Shown here piece by piece: positions 7,398 to 15,098 of a DNA stretch of 17,918 nucleotides. Position numbers and translations under genes: made by a program. A model generated the notes under the pieces. The model made no database searches, was not told where the DNA came from, and worked only from the letters and a program-made list of their open reading frames with translations. Each line of letters opens with the position of its first letter. Position 1 is the stretch's first letter. This DNA is from Micavibrio aeruginosavorus (lineage in GTDB: Bacteria; Pseudomonadota; Alphaproteobacteria; Micavibrionales; Micavibrionaceae), in the NCBI GenBank assembly GCA_003241475.1, contig QFQB01000032.1, positions 1 to 17,918 of the forward strand. The letters are read 5' to 3'.

Positions 7398-8180
7398 ATG
7401 CTCAGGTTCCTATTCAGCGGTTTTTATCTTTTCATATTGGGGTTTAGCGGGTTTTCTTGCGATGCCTTTGCACAGTCCAAAGACAAAAGCCGCGAGTGTT
7501 CAGCCGTGGATCGCCCCTGCCTGATGAAAAAAATCGAAACGCTTGTTCCCAATATTGAAAAGTCCGAATGGAAAGACCAGACTCTGCGCGAACTCGCCAA
7601 GACCTACACCTACGAGGGAGAGCCGGACAAAGCCATCGCCCTGATCGAACGCATTACCGACAACGATACCAAGGCCATGACGATCCGCGGCATCGGCATG
7701 GCGGCGGCCAGCATGAAGTGGGAAAAACACCGCTATGACAGCCTGTTTGCCAAACTGGCATCGCAAGCGGCCATCATAAGCCACAAACCCAGCCAGGGCA
7801 TTGCCTACACCTACATTGCCATGGCTCAAGCCTTTGCCGGAGACGACGAGAGTGCAAGACGCACAGCCTCAACCATGGATAACGCCGCCTTGCGCAACAA
7901 AGCCTATGGCGAGACGGCTGAAATAGATGCCGACCGCGGCGATTTAAAAAACGCCCTCCTCAGCATGAATGCCATCGACAGCCCCGCTTACCGGAACAAG
8001 CAGTACGATATTATCTCTCGTATTTTTCTGGACAAAGCGATGCTTGAAGAGGCTTATGCCTGTGCAAGCCGTATCGATAATGCTTATCTGAAGGCCAAAT
8101 CGATTCAACGCATTCTCAACAAGGGCAATGCGGAGGAAGAAGATATGGAACCAAAAGCAGACGTAACCAAGGATTTCTAA
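7398..8180 (+). CDS. Exported helical-repeat protein preceding ftsE
   Basis: The 260-residue product begins with a signal peptide (LRFLFSGFYLFILGFSGFSCDAFA, likely cleaved before QSKDKS) and is otherwise all-helical. It has TPR- or HEAT-like units of about 30-35 residues: A-x3-(A/G)-x-(D/E)-x-A-x5-I-x(2-5)-R-x2-A-x3-I, for example the units around residues 78-110, 135-175 and 180-240. Two N-terminal cysteines (CSAVDRPC) may pair in the periplasm. I chose ATG 7398, the codon that starts a proper signal peptide; the frame is open further upstream, but that part is arginine-rich and overlaps the zinc-ribbon gene. Its stop abuts the ftsE start, and its last codons hold the ftsE ribosome binding site. 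Function unknown; a periplasmic scaffold is plausible. Confidence 0.75.
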   Translation: MLRFLFSGFYLFILGFSGFSCDAFAQSKDKSRECSAVDRPCLMKKIETLVPNIEKSEWKDQTLRELAKTYTYEGEPDKAIALIERITDNDTKAMTIRGIGMAAASMKWEKHRYDSLFAKLASQAAIISHKPSQGIAYTYIAMAQAFAGDDESARRTASTMDNAALRNKAYGETAEIDADRGDLKNALLSMNAIDSPAYRNKQYDIISRIFLDKAMLEEAYACASRIDNAYLKAKSIQRILNKGNAEEEDMEPKADVTKDF

Positions 8181-8885
8181 GTGATACGGTATGAACATGT
8201 GGGTCTGCGCTACGGCATAGGTCCCGAAGTCCTTGAAGATATCGACCTGATCCTCGAACCCGGATCGTTCCACTTCCTGTCCGGTCCTTCCGGCGCGGGT
8301 AAAACGTCCTTGATGTCCCTGCTCTATCTGGGGCGGATGCCTACGCGCGGATTGATCCGCATGTTCGGGCAAAATATCGGCGAACTGGACCGCGACCAAT
8401 TGGCAGCCATGCGCCAACGCATCGGCGTTGTTTTTCAGGACTTTCGCCTTCTGGGACACATGAGCGCGTTCGACAATGTCGCCTTGCCTTTGCGGATTCA
8501 GGGCCGTCCTGAAAAGGAAATACAAAACAACGTCAGCGAGCTTCTCGATTGGGTCGGGCTTGGAGACCACAAACAATCGCTTCCCAGCACCATGTCCGGC
8601 GGCCAGCAGCAACGCGTTGCCATCGCGCGCGCCGTCATTACCCGCCCGCGCCTCTTGCTGGCGGATGAGCCGACCGGGAACCTCGACGACGAAATCGGAT
8701 TCCGCCTGATGGCATTGTTCGACCAATTGAACCGGATGGGAACGACGGTTGTCATCGCAACTCACAACCAGCAAATCATGGACCAATTCGGCCACAAGCG
8801 TTTAATTCTGGAGCGTGGACGCTTGCGGGTCGAAGAACCCAATACCAAAGGGGGCCTTCGCCAGCGCCTTGAAGGGGTTTACTGA
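8181..8885 (+). CDS. ftsE: Cell division ABC transporter ATPase FtsE
   Basis: This 234-residue ATPase has Walker A GPSGAGKT (35-42), Q-loop Q86, signature MSGGQQQR (138-145), Walker B LLLADEPTGNLD (158-169, catalytic E163) and switch H195. FtsE pairs with FtsX at the septum and, by ATP hydrolysis, controls periplasmic peptidoglycan hydrolysis. The start is GTG at 8181, supported by AAGGA at 8169-8173 seven bases upstream; the preceding gene's TAA directly abuts it. The ftsE TGA and ftsX ATG share one base, showing translational coupling. FtsE is favoured over LolD because FtsX follows. Confidence 0.95.
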   Translation: MIRYEHVGLRYGIGPEVLEDIDLILEPGSFHFLSGPSGAGKTSLMSLLYLGRMPTRGLIRMFGQNIGELDRDQLAAMRQRIGVVFQDFRLLGHMSAFDNVALPLRIQGRPEKEIQNNVSELLDWVGLGDHKQSLPSTMSGGQQQRVAIARAVITRPRLLLADEPTGNLDDEIGFRLMALFDQLNRMGTTVVIATHNQQIMDQFGHKRLILERGRLRVEEPNTKGGLRQRLEGVY

Positions 8886-9856
8886 TGAGAGCGTTTTTGT
8901 ATCGCCTGCGCAATTTCGAAAATCCGTTCGCGCGTGAAAAAGTTCTTGGCGTATCCAAAGGCAAGCGCCGTTACGATCTGCCGCTATCGGGAAGCTCCAA
9001 CAATACGTTCCTGCGTTTGCTGATTGCACTGATGAGCGTGCTCGGCATGCTAGCGCTCGCCGCGTCTTTTGCGCTAGGCGCGATGACGGACCGATGGTCC
9101 CAAGGACTTGCCAACAAGGTCAGCGTTGAAATACCGGCAGCGGATTCCGGCGGCGATATCATCGAGCCGGGCATCGTGAAAAGCATGACGGACGAAGCGG
9201 CGAAAATCCTGAACGAGGATAAGGATGTCCATGAAGCGGTCATCATGGAAGAAAGCGATGTGCGCGAACTTCTTTCTCCGTGGCTCGGAAACGATATGGT
9301 GATGGATTCCATCCCTATTCCCGGCCTGATTTCCGTGACATTCGATGCCGACGCCAAGCCGGATTTGAAGAAACTGGAAGCGCGGTTAAAAGAAGCCGCG
9401 CCGCGCGCCCGCATCGATACTCATGAAACATGGCTGTCCGAAGTGATGCGCTTTACGGGCGCATTGCAATTCTCCGCCGCGCTACTGGGCCTTATTATCG
9501 GCGCAACAACGCTCGTGGCCGTGGCCGGCGGCGTGCGGTCGAAACTATCCGAGAACAAGGAAGAACTGGAACTTCTTCATCTGATGGGCGCTTCGGATTC
9601 CTATATCGCCAACCAGCTGCAGCGCCATACGCTGATCCTTTCCCTACAGGGCGGCGTGTGCGGCGTATTGGCAGGCGGGCTATTGCTCTTTGTCATCAGC
9701 CTTATTGCCGGAAATATGGGCGTTAATCTCGTGCCGGGCTTTACACTGGACAATACACAGAAGAGTCTGTTGCTATTCTTGCCGCTTCCCATCGCCATTC
9801 TGGCCATGATAACAGCCCGCTTTACAGTCTTGCGCGTCCTGACCAAAATGCCCTAA
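8885..9856 (+). CDS. ftsX: Cell division membrane protein FtsX
   Basis: The 323-residue protein has the FtsX topology. A cytoplasmic N-terminus is followed by helix 1 (about 43-65), a periplasmic domain of about 120 residues (70-190), then three helices (about 192-216, 252-275, 294-316). The cytoplasmic coupling loop contains KEELELLHLMGASDSYI, which matches the FtsX/MacB-type element that contacts the ATPase. In known systems the periplasmic domain recruits an amidase activator (EnvC) or a hydrolase (PcsB). Which partner is used here is not visible, though the exported repeat protein encoded just before ftsE is a candidate. It overlaps ftsE by one base. Confidence 0.93.
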   Translation: MRAFLYRLRNFENPFAREKVLGVSKGKRRYDLPLSGSSNNTFLRLLIALMSVLGMLALAASFALGAMTDRWSQGLANKVSVEIPAADSGGDIIEPGIVKSMTDEAAKILNEDKDVHEAVIMEESDVRELLSPWLGNDMVMDSIPIPGLISVTFDADAKPDLKKLEARLKEAAPRARIDTHETWLSEVMRFTGALQFSAALLGLIIGATTLVAVAGGVRSKLSENKEELELLHLMGASDSYIANQLQRHTLILSLQGGVCGVLAGGLLLFVISLIAGNMGVNLVPGFTLDNTQKSLLLFLPLPIAILAMITARFTVLRVLTKMP

Positions 9857-9864
9857 AACTGGCC

Positions 9865-10467
9865 ATGCTCTTTAGATTTTTTGCATATTGCACCGCCGCC
9901 TTTTTTACGCTCGTTTTGTTCTGGACGATTGGATGGTTATGGTTTGCGGCCAATGTCGTTTCCATGAAACCGCAAGACCTTGAGACGAAGACCGATGCCG
10001 TAATCGTTCTAACCGGCGGCGACAAACGTGTGAACACGGGCTTCGATTTGGTGGCTGAGGGTAAAGCCAATTATATTCTTATTTCCGGCGTGAACCCCAA
10101 AGTTACGAGCGCAGAACTTTTTGCACTTTGGAACGGAAACCACAGCAAAGTTCTTCCCAAAGTCACGCTTGATTATGCGGCAGGTGACACGGTGAGCAAT
10201 GCCACTGAAAGCAAAAAATGGATTGCCGAACATGAGATTAAGTCCATTCGTCTTGTCACCGCCAACTATCACATGACGCGATCAATGCTGATGTTCCACA
10301 AAGAAATGCCGGGATTAATTATATACAAACATCCGGTCGTGCCAGATGGCTTTGCGCCATGGAGCAAACCATTCTGGAGCCTTACATTTCAGGAGTACAA
10401 CAAATGTCTGGCCGCGTGGCTCAGGCTCGACCTCATGAACAAAAACCCCTCGTTGAAAGACGGATAA
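9865..10467 (+). CDS. YdcF-like (DUF218) membrane-anchored protein
   Basis: The 200-residue protein has one N-terminal membrane helix (residues 7-29) and a DUF218/YdcF domain. Visible elements are DAVIVLTGGDKRVNTGFDL (44-62), YILISGV (70-76), D108-T-V-S-N112 (the nucleotide- or phosphate-binding loop of the family) and LVTANYHMTRS (130-140). Such proteins include the E. coli ElyC/SanA group, linked to envelope integrity and to undecaprenyl-phosphate carrier use, but the reaction is not established. It lies eight bases after ftsX and one base before plsC, in the ftsEX-plsC operon as in related alphaproteobacteria. Confidence 0.85.
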   Translation: MLFRFFAYCTAAFFTLVLFWTIGWLWFAANVVSMKPQDLETKTDAVIVLTGGDKRVNTGFDLVAEGKANYILISGVNPKVTSAELFALWNGNHSKVLPKVTLDYAAGDTVSNATESKKWIAEHEIKSIRLVTANYHMTRSMLMFHKEMPGLIIYKHPVVPDGFAPWSKPFWSLTFQEYNKCLAAWLRLDLMNKNPSLKDG

Positions 10468-10468
10468 C

Positions 10469-11215
10469 ATGGTTTACATACGCTCCATACTTTTTAACAT
10501 CATTTTTTACGGCATATGGACGCCGCTTATCTGTTTATGCCTTATGCCGTCTTTGTTGTTGCCGCGCAAAGGAACTGCATGGGTCGCGGCACTGTATCAG
10601 AGCGGAGCGCTCGCTCTTGCCAAATATGTTTTAAATCTTGATTTCGAGTTGCGCGGTATTGAAAACCGCCCGCCAGCCGGAACACCCTATCTTGTTGCAT
10701 CCAAGCATCAATCCGCCTTTGAGACATTGATGCTGTATCGGCTTTTCGGCGACCCCACGATTATTTTAAAAAAAGAACTGCAATCCATTCCCGTGTTCGG
10801 ATGGTTTTTAAAAAAACTGGAGTTCATCTTCATCGACCGCGGCAATCGATCAGACGCGGCGCAATCTCTTTACGAAGGCGCAAAAAAGATGCGCGAACAA
10901 AAAAGACCAATCATCATCTATCCGCAAGGCACGCGCACGGGCGTGGATGTTGCGGCTTCCGAAAAGCCATATAAGGGCGGTATCGTCAAACTTTATAACG
11001 AAGTAAATCTTCCCATTCTTCCTATCGCAATCAACACAGGACTTTATTGGCCACGTAATAGTTTTTGGAAATATAGCGGCAAAGCGATCATTGAATTTTT
11101 ACCGCTTATTCCCGCCGGTCAACCAAGCGACGACCTTTTAAAAAGACTAGAAACAAGCATCGAAAACGCATCACAACGACTGGTCACCGAAGGGCGCGCG
11201 ACGCAAAACAAATGA
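10469..11215 (+). CDS. plsC: 1-acyl-sn-glycerol-3-phosphate acyltransferase
   Basis: This 248-residue PlsC-type enzyme would acylate lysophosphatidate to phosphatidate at the inner membrane. An N-terminal hydrophobic segment (about 5-32) is followed by the acyltransferase blocks: SKHQSAFET (H80-x4-E85, where E replaces the usual D of the HX4D motif), FIDRGNR (121-127) and IIIYPQGTRTG (148-158, with QGTR instead of the usual EGTR). The Glu and Gln changes keep polar chemistry, and I believe they are group variants in alphaproteobacteria rather than signs of decay. One base separates it from the ydcF-like gene, and its stop overlaps the DUF2125 start as ATGA. Confidence 0.9.
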   Translation: MVYIRSILFNIIFYGIWTPLICLCLMPSLLLPRKGTAWVAALYQSGALALAKYVLNLDFELRGIENRPPAGTPYLVASKHQSAFETLMLYRLFGDPTIILKKELQSIPVFGWFLKKLEFIFIDRGNRSDAAQSLYEGAKKMREQKRPIIIYPQGTRTGVDVAASEKPYKGGIVKLYNEVNLPILPIAINTGLYWPRNSFWKYSGKAIIEFLPLIPAGQPSDDLLKRLETSIENASQRLVTEGRATQNK

Positions 11216-12006
11216 GCAAACGTTTAAAAATTTCGCTCTTAGCGGGCGCTCTGGTTCTTATCGGCCTTTATTTGGCGCTTTGGCTTTACAGTGCGCAGTG
11301 GCTACGCCGCGAAATCGACACGCTTTATGCCAACGCGCAAGAAGAAGGCGTCGAGTTTTTAGGGCCGAAACCAACCCTTGGTAATTTTCCATTCAAACCG
11401 CGCATGATCTACAGCGGCGGAATCAAGACCGGCAATCTTGAAGTTCTTTTTCCCCAAGTCACGCTTACGGGCTATCCGTTGCCGTTCATGACTCTCGAAA
11501 TAGACTTTCCGCTTGGCATTATGCTCGGCGGCTTCGTCGATCCGAAAGTATGGACCGTCGATCAACTCAACGCCCGCGTAGGAATCCCCTATCGCCTTCC
11601 CCGATCGTTTACGCAGGAAGACCTTGCCGACTGGCGCGACCATGGCGGTAGCATCGACGTGCGGAGCTATACAATCCGCAAGCGCGATCTTAATTCCAAA
11701 GGGCAAGGGTATCTGGCGCTTGACGAAGCGCTACAACCGATATTCTCCTTTGAAAGCGAAGTCACCGGCTACGATGCGTTTATCTCCGCGCAAATCGAAG
11801 AAGGCATTATCGAACGCCTTCCCGGCGCCATTGCCATGACCATTCTGAACGGGCTTTCCACTACAGATGAAAAAACCGGACAGAAAAAAGTTATCCTTAC
11901 AGCTAGTGTGAAGAACCGGCTTTTGTCGGTGGGACCGCTTCAGGCGTTAGAGTTGCCGCCGATTGTGTGGGATACACGTAATTCGCCTGTCCCGCGTCCA
12001 CAATAG
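11212..12006 (+). CDS. DUF2125 family envelope protein
   Basis: The 264-residue protein has an N-terminal signal anchor (LKISLLAGALVLIGLYLALWLYSA, residues 5-28) and a beta-rich exported domain. The order of motifs matches DUF2125: an early GxxPTLGNFPFKPRMIYSGG segment, then LPFMTLEIDFPLGI, and a C-terminal RLLSVGPLQALELPP. No enzymatic motif is known for this alphaproteobacterial family. Its start overlaps plsC by four bases (ATGA), closing the operon. The last 104 bases overlap the end of convergent tyrA; the DUF2125 part of this overlap looks like conserved domain sequence, so the gene is not over-extended here. Confidence 0.82.
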   Translation: MSKRLKISLLAGALVLIGLYLALWLYSAQWLRREIDTLYANAQEEGVEFLGPKPTLGNFPFKPRMIYSGGIKTGNLEVLFPQVTLTGYPLPFMTLEIDFPLGIMLGGFVDPKVWTVDQLNARVGIPYRLPRSFTQEDLADWRDHGGSIDVRSYTIRKRDLNSKGQGYLALDEALQPIFSFESEVTGYDAFISAQIEEGIIERLPGAIAMTILNGLSTTDEKTGQKKVILTASVKNRLLSVGPLQALELPPIVWDTRNSPVPRPQ

Positions 12007-12853
12007 CCCGTCTTATATCGCGCGTCTCTTTGAATTGCTGATAAAGAAACTCTCCGTCACCTTTGCGGATCGCCTTTTGCATGGCCGTCAAATCTTCGGT
12101 GAAACGTTGCAAGACATCCAGCACCGCCTCTTTATTATTCAAAAATATATCCCGCCACATAGTCGGATCGGATGCAGCGATACGTGTAAAGTCACGGAAA
12201 CCAGATGCTGCAAATTTCACAACCTCGCCCTTTAGATCATCTTCCAGATCCGTGGCTGTTCCCACGATCGTATAGGCAATCAAGTGCGGTAGATGTGACG
12301 TGATCCCCAAAATACGGTCATGATGATGAGCATCCATGATCTCGATATTTGCCCCGCAAACCTCCCAGAAATGGGTCAACTTCTCCATCACGCGCAATTC
12401 TGTGTGACGCATAGGGGTGAGGATACACCAACGATTTTTGAACAATTCAGCAAAACCAGCCTCCGGTCCAGAATGTTCTGTTCCGGCAAGAGGATGTCCG
12501 CCGACAAGATGAACTTTTGCGGGAAGTCGTGGCTGTAAGGCCTGCATGACGGAGGCTTTTACAGACCCAACATCGGTTACGATACAACCAGGCTCTAACC
12601 CCAATGCCATTTTTTCGGCAACGCTCGCCATAGCACCAACCGGTACACAAAGAATGACGAGATCGCTTCCTTTCACGCCCTTGGCAAGATCGGTAAAGAT
12701 TTCATCGGCAAGGCCGAGCGCCTTTACCTTTTCACACACTTCGCGCGATTGGTCTGAACAGATGATTTTTGTTGCCGGATTGTGTTGGCGGATGGCGCGG
12801 GCGATGGAAGACCCGATCAAGCCGAAACCAATAATAGTAATTTGTTTAAACAT
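11903..12853 (-). CDS. tyrA: Prephenate (or arogenate) dehydrogenase
   Basis: TyrA oxidatively decarboxylates prephenate to 4-hydroxyphenylpyruvate (or arogenate to tyrosine). The protein begins with a Rossmann motif GFGLIG (residues 9-14) and D34 after the second strand. The catalytic region HPLAGTEHSGP (H120) and the helical domain ILGITSHLPHLIAY follow. I start at ATG 12853, 24 bases inside the longest frame (which opens with TTG), because the Rossmann strand begins here and AAAGGG (12869-12864) is upstream; this gives 316 residues. The last ~34 residues (from RAIVDAGQ on) lie antisense to DUF2125, and the final TQSAATLTPEAVPPTKAGSSH is an unconserved-looking tail. No ACT domain is seen. 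Confidence 0.92.
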   Translation of the reverse strand: MFKQITIIGFGLIGSSIARAIRQHNPATKIICSDQSREVCEKVKALGLADEIFTDLAKGVKGSDLVILCVPVGAMASVAEKMALGLEPGCIVTDVGSVKASVMQALQPRLPAKVHLVGGHPLAGTEHSGPEAGFAELFKNRWCILTPMRHTELRVMEKLTHFWEVCGANIEIMDAHHHDRILGITSHLPHLIAYTIVGTATDLEDDLKGEVVKFAASGFRDFTRIAASDPTMWRDIFLNNKEAVLDVLQRFTEDLTAMQKAIRKGDGEFLYQQFKETRDIRRAIVDAGQANYVYPTQSAATLTPEAVPPTKAGSSH

Positions 12854-12979
12854 GGGAAAAATGCCCTTTAATATCAAGGATTCAATATACGACTACAGAT
12901 GAATTGGGAACGTGAAAATGCCTGCCCTAAAGGGCATAATAGGTGACGGCGTAAAGGCCAGATATGGTCACAAGGCGTT
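12854..12979 (-). promoter_or_regulatory. hisC-tyrA spacer with alternative RNA pairings over tyrA RBS
   Basis: This 126-base spacer is unusually long for the operon. The RNA-sense arm ATGCCCTTTA (12937-12928) is a perfect 10-base complement of TAAAGGGCAT (12870-12861), which contains the tyrA Shine-Dalgarno. The same upstream arm also forms a local hairpin TGCCCT-TT-AGGGCA (12936-12923). The two pairings exclude each other, so the spacer could switch tyrA translation on and off. No known riboswitch class is recognised, and I find no convincing -35/-10 promoter here. Confidence 0.45.
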
Positions 12980-14065
12980 TCATACCTGTTCTAAATACTC
13001 TTTAATTGCCGCAACTGCAAGATTCATTTCTTCCCCCGTCCCGATCGACACACGCAAGGCGCTTGGCAATTTATAAGCCCCCATCTGGCGTACCAGAATA
13101 CCGCGGGATTTCAAGAACTGGCGACATCCTTCGGCTTGCTCTGCGTTCTTATACTCCAGCAAAAGGAAATTCGCCGCGCTCTGTCGGATTTTTAGACCGG
13201 TGGAGACGAGTTGCTCCGCCGTCCACGCCCGCCATTCCGTGTTATGGGATACGGAGCGTTCGATAAATGTATCGTCGCCAAGTGCGGCAATACCTGCAAT
13301 CTGCGCGGGAACAGAAACATTGAACGGTCCGCGCACACGGTTGAGCACATCGGCTATTTCGACGGGGCAATAGCCATAGCCAAGACGCAAACCCGCCAGC
13401 CCATAGATTTTGGAAAAGGTTCGCAAGACAACGATATTGTCTGCATTCTTTGCCAAACCAAAGCCGTTCTCATAGCCTTGCGTAGCTTGGGCATATTCTG
13501 CATAAGCATCATCAAGAACGAGCAAAATATCCCCGCGCAATTTTTCACGGAAGACCTTGATTTCAGCGGGCGTATTGAAAGAGCCGGTTGGATTGTTCGG
13601 ATTGGTCAAAAATACCATACGTGTTTTGTCCGTTACCGCCGCAAGCATGGCGTCGAGATCTGGCGTCAGATTATTTTCTGGCGTTTCAACAGGAACACCG
13701 CCGCAACCACGGGCAAAAATGCCGTACATCAAAAAAGCGTGCGTCGCATACATAACCTCATCACCGGGTCCGATATAGGCTTTGCATAGAAGGCCGATGA
13801 TCTCATCAGATCCAGCACCGCAAACTATACGGCTTTCCTCAAGCGCGAATTTGTTCGCTATCGTTTTACGCAACTCAAGACAATTTCCATCAGGATATTT
13901 TTCCAAATGAAGATCGTGGGTTAATACTTCGAGAGCCTTCGGACTTGCACCGAAAGGATTTTCATTCGAAGAGAGTTTTATAATTCTTTGCGCACCATCA
14001 GCTTTGCTTTCACCACCGACATAGGCCGCGATATCAAGAATTCCGGGATTGGGCTTGATTTTCAT
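12980..14065 (-). CDS. hisC: Histidinol-phosphate / aromatic aminotransferase
   Basis: This is a fold-type I PLP aminotransferase of 361 residues. It has SSNENPFGASP (32-42), the NPNNPTG loop (155-161), DDAYAEY (185-191), the PLP lysine K219 in FSKIYGLAGLRLGYG and a substrate-carboxylate arginine near the C-terminus (ALRVSIGT). HisC transaminates histidinol phosphate, and many members also act on aromatic keto acids. Placement between a chorismate mutase and tyrA suggests that here it transaminates phenylpyruvate, hydroxyphenylpyruvate or prephenate; histidine synthesis may share it. It starts nine bases after the chorismate mutase stop, with a weak ribosome binding site. Confidence 0.93.
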   Translation of the reverse strand: MKIKPNPGILDIAAYVGGESKADGAQRIIKLSSNENPFGASPKALEVLTHDLHLEKYPDGNCLELRKTIANKFALEESRIVCGAGSDEIIGLLCKAYIGPGDEVMYATHAFLMYGIFARGCGGVPVETPENNLTPDLDAMLAAVTDKTRMVFLTNPNNPTGSFNTPAEIKVFREKLRGDILLVLDDAYAEYAQATQGYENGFGLAKNADNIVVLRTFSKIYGLAGLRLGYGYCPVEIADVLNRVRGPFNVSVPAQIAGIAALGDDTFIERSVSHNTEWRAWTAEQLVSTGLKIRQSAANFLLLEYKNAEQAEGCRQFLKSRGILVRQMGAYKLPSALRVSIGTGEEMNLAVAAIKEYLEQV

Positions 14066-14074
14066 GGCGGTCTA

Positions 14075-15019
14075 TTATGCGCTGGCCTTGAGGATGTTTT
14101 CGTCCGCGTCCGGCGATTTTACGGTACGCGAATAAAGGGGCGGTACAGGATAGCCGCCGACGCAAACAACATTCGCACCCGGATCTTCAAGCGCCTTTAT
14201 GAATTCGGACAAACGCGTATCATCCGTAGTCACATAATCTTCCACTTCCATCAGATGGACGGACGGCATAGCAGAAGAGCTGTTGCGTTTGGAAGATAAA
14301 CCAAGAGCAGTTAAACCTGCCTTCTTCGCCATCTCGACAAGGCGCGCGCGACTAATGCTTGCATCGCACTGGATAAGCAAGAAGGAATTATCTTGTCCGG
14401 AATCATCAAATCCTGCCTTGGAAACAACCAGCGCACGATAGTCAGGATTGGGGTTGGCAGGGTCCTCGCCATGCGGCAATCGCATGATGATCTTCATGGG
14501 ATCGGGCGCATTCTGGTCGAGAAACGTCCACCAGGGTTGGTCATCTTCCATGATCGGGCATGGCACAACGGCGAAGGTTGTCTTGCCGTCTTTCAATGTA
14601 GAGATCGCGGAAATTGCACTCACTGCCTTTGTCATCGGCAGGCAGGAACCGAAATAATCGCGCGCGAGATCCCAGTATTCGTTTTGCGTGTCCTGCATGG
14701 CCACCGTGACTTTGAGGCCTTTTTGCAAGAGAGAGACGGCACCTACAAGCTCGCGCCATATCCGTACCACGGCCATTTCGGGTAGCGCGCCCTTATGACG
14801 GCCCAGCAGACGACGGATCATGCGCGCCTCGCGAGCGGGCTGCACAATCTGGATGTTGTTTTTGCGCTTTTCTTCGCCGACTTTTAAAACCAGTTCCGCA
14901 CGCTCCATCAACGTATCGTGGATGCGGTTGTCCAGTTCATCGATTTTCTGACGGATCTCATCCAGAGCAACAGAATTATAGGGTTTGGCTTTACCGGAGC
15001 CGCTTTTCTTGTCGGGCAT
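14075..15019 (-). CDS. AroQ chorismate mutase with PDT/ACT-like C-terminus
   Basis: Residues 18-100 form an AroQ-type helical chorismate mutase domain with the expected charged residues: R23, R40, K51 and the PAREARM pair R63-E64. The remaining ~210 residues resemble prephenate dehydratase in layout. A region with F-x-C, AV and a FAVVPCP strand (about 100-165) recalls the bilobed catalytic domain. A later segment with FLLIQCDASISRARLVEMAKK and GLSSKRNS resembles the ACT regulatory domain with its ESRP-like turn. The catalytic T-R-F motif of true dehydratases is not visible. It may be a bifunctional PheA, or a mutase with a sensory tail. First gene of the aromatic operon. Confidence 0.8.
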   Translation of the reverse strand: MPDKKSGSGKAKPYNSVALDEIRQKIDELDNRIHDTLMERAELVLKVGEEKRKNNIQIVQPAREARMIRRLLGRHKGALPEMAVVRIWRELVGAVSLLQKGLKVTVAMQDTQNEYWDLARDYFGSCLPMTKAVSAISAISTLKDGKTTFAVVPCPIMEDDQPWWTFLDQNAPDPMKIIMRLPHGEDPANPNPDYRALVVSKAGFDDSGQDNSFLLIQCDASISRARLVEMAKKAGLTALGLSSKRNSSSAMPSVHLMEVEDYVTTDDTRLSEFIKALEDPGANVVCVGGYPVPPLYSRTVKSPDADENILKASA

Positions 15020-15098
15020 GGACGAATTCGCAATCTCTTATTATATAGTTTATGGTCAAGCGCCTATTTGTACTAAAACCAGCCGTGGAAAGCAATCA
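15020..15098. promoter_or_regulatory. Divergent promoter region, chorismate mutase / metA
   Basis: The 79 bases between the divergent starts contain an AT-rich core. On the minus strand a perfect TATAAT (15045-15040) lies about 20 bases before the chorismate mutase ATG, without a good -35. On the plus strand TATATA (15042-15047) is 17 bases after TGGACG (15019-15024), a 4/6 match to the -35. The two cores overlap, so the two directions may compete. I see no SAM riboswitch. Confidence 0.4.

Noticed and set aside
7944..8795. 283-codon open frame on the minus strand
   Set aside because: It lies antisense to the clear ftsE gene and the repeat protein gene and has a low-complexity, non-family sequence; it is a shadow of high-GC third positions.
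10706..10940. plsC as a pseudogene because of altered motifs
   Set aside because: The frame is full length, coupled on both sides, and the changes are conservative (D to E, E to Q), so a variant enzyme is more likely.
15020..15098. SAM-II type riboswitch before metA, as is common in alphaproteobacteria
   Set aside because: The spacer is short and I could not match the conserved pseudoknot pattern of SAM-II; only weak promoter elements are seen. A covariance-model search would settle it.
14985..15098. N-terminal extension of MetA from ATG 14985
   Set aside because: It would run through the divergent promoter region and overlap the chorismate mutase gene; conserved MetA sequence begins after ATG 15099.
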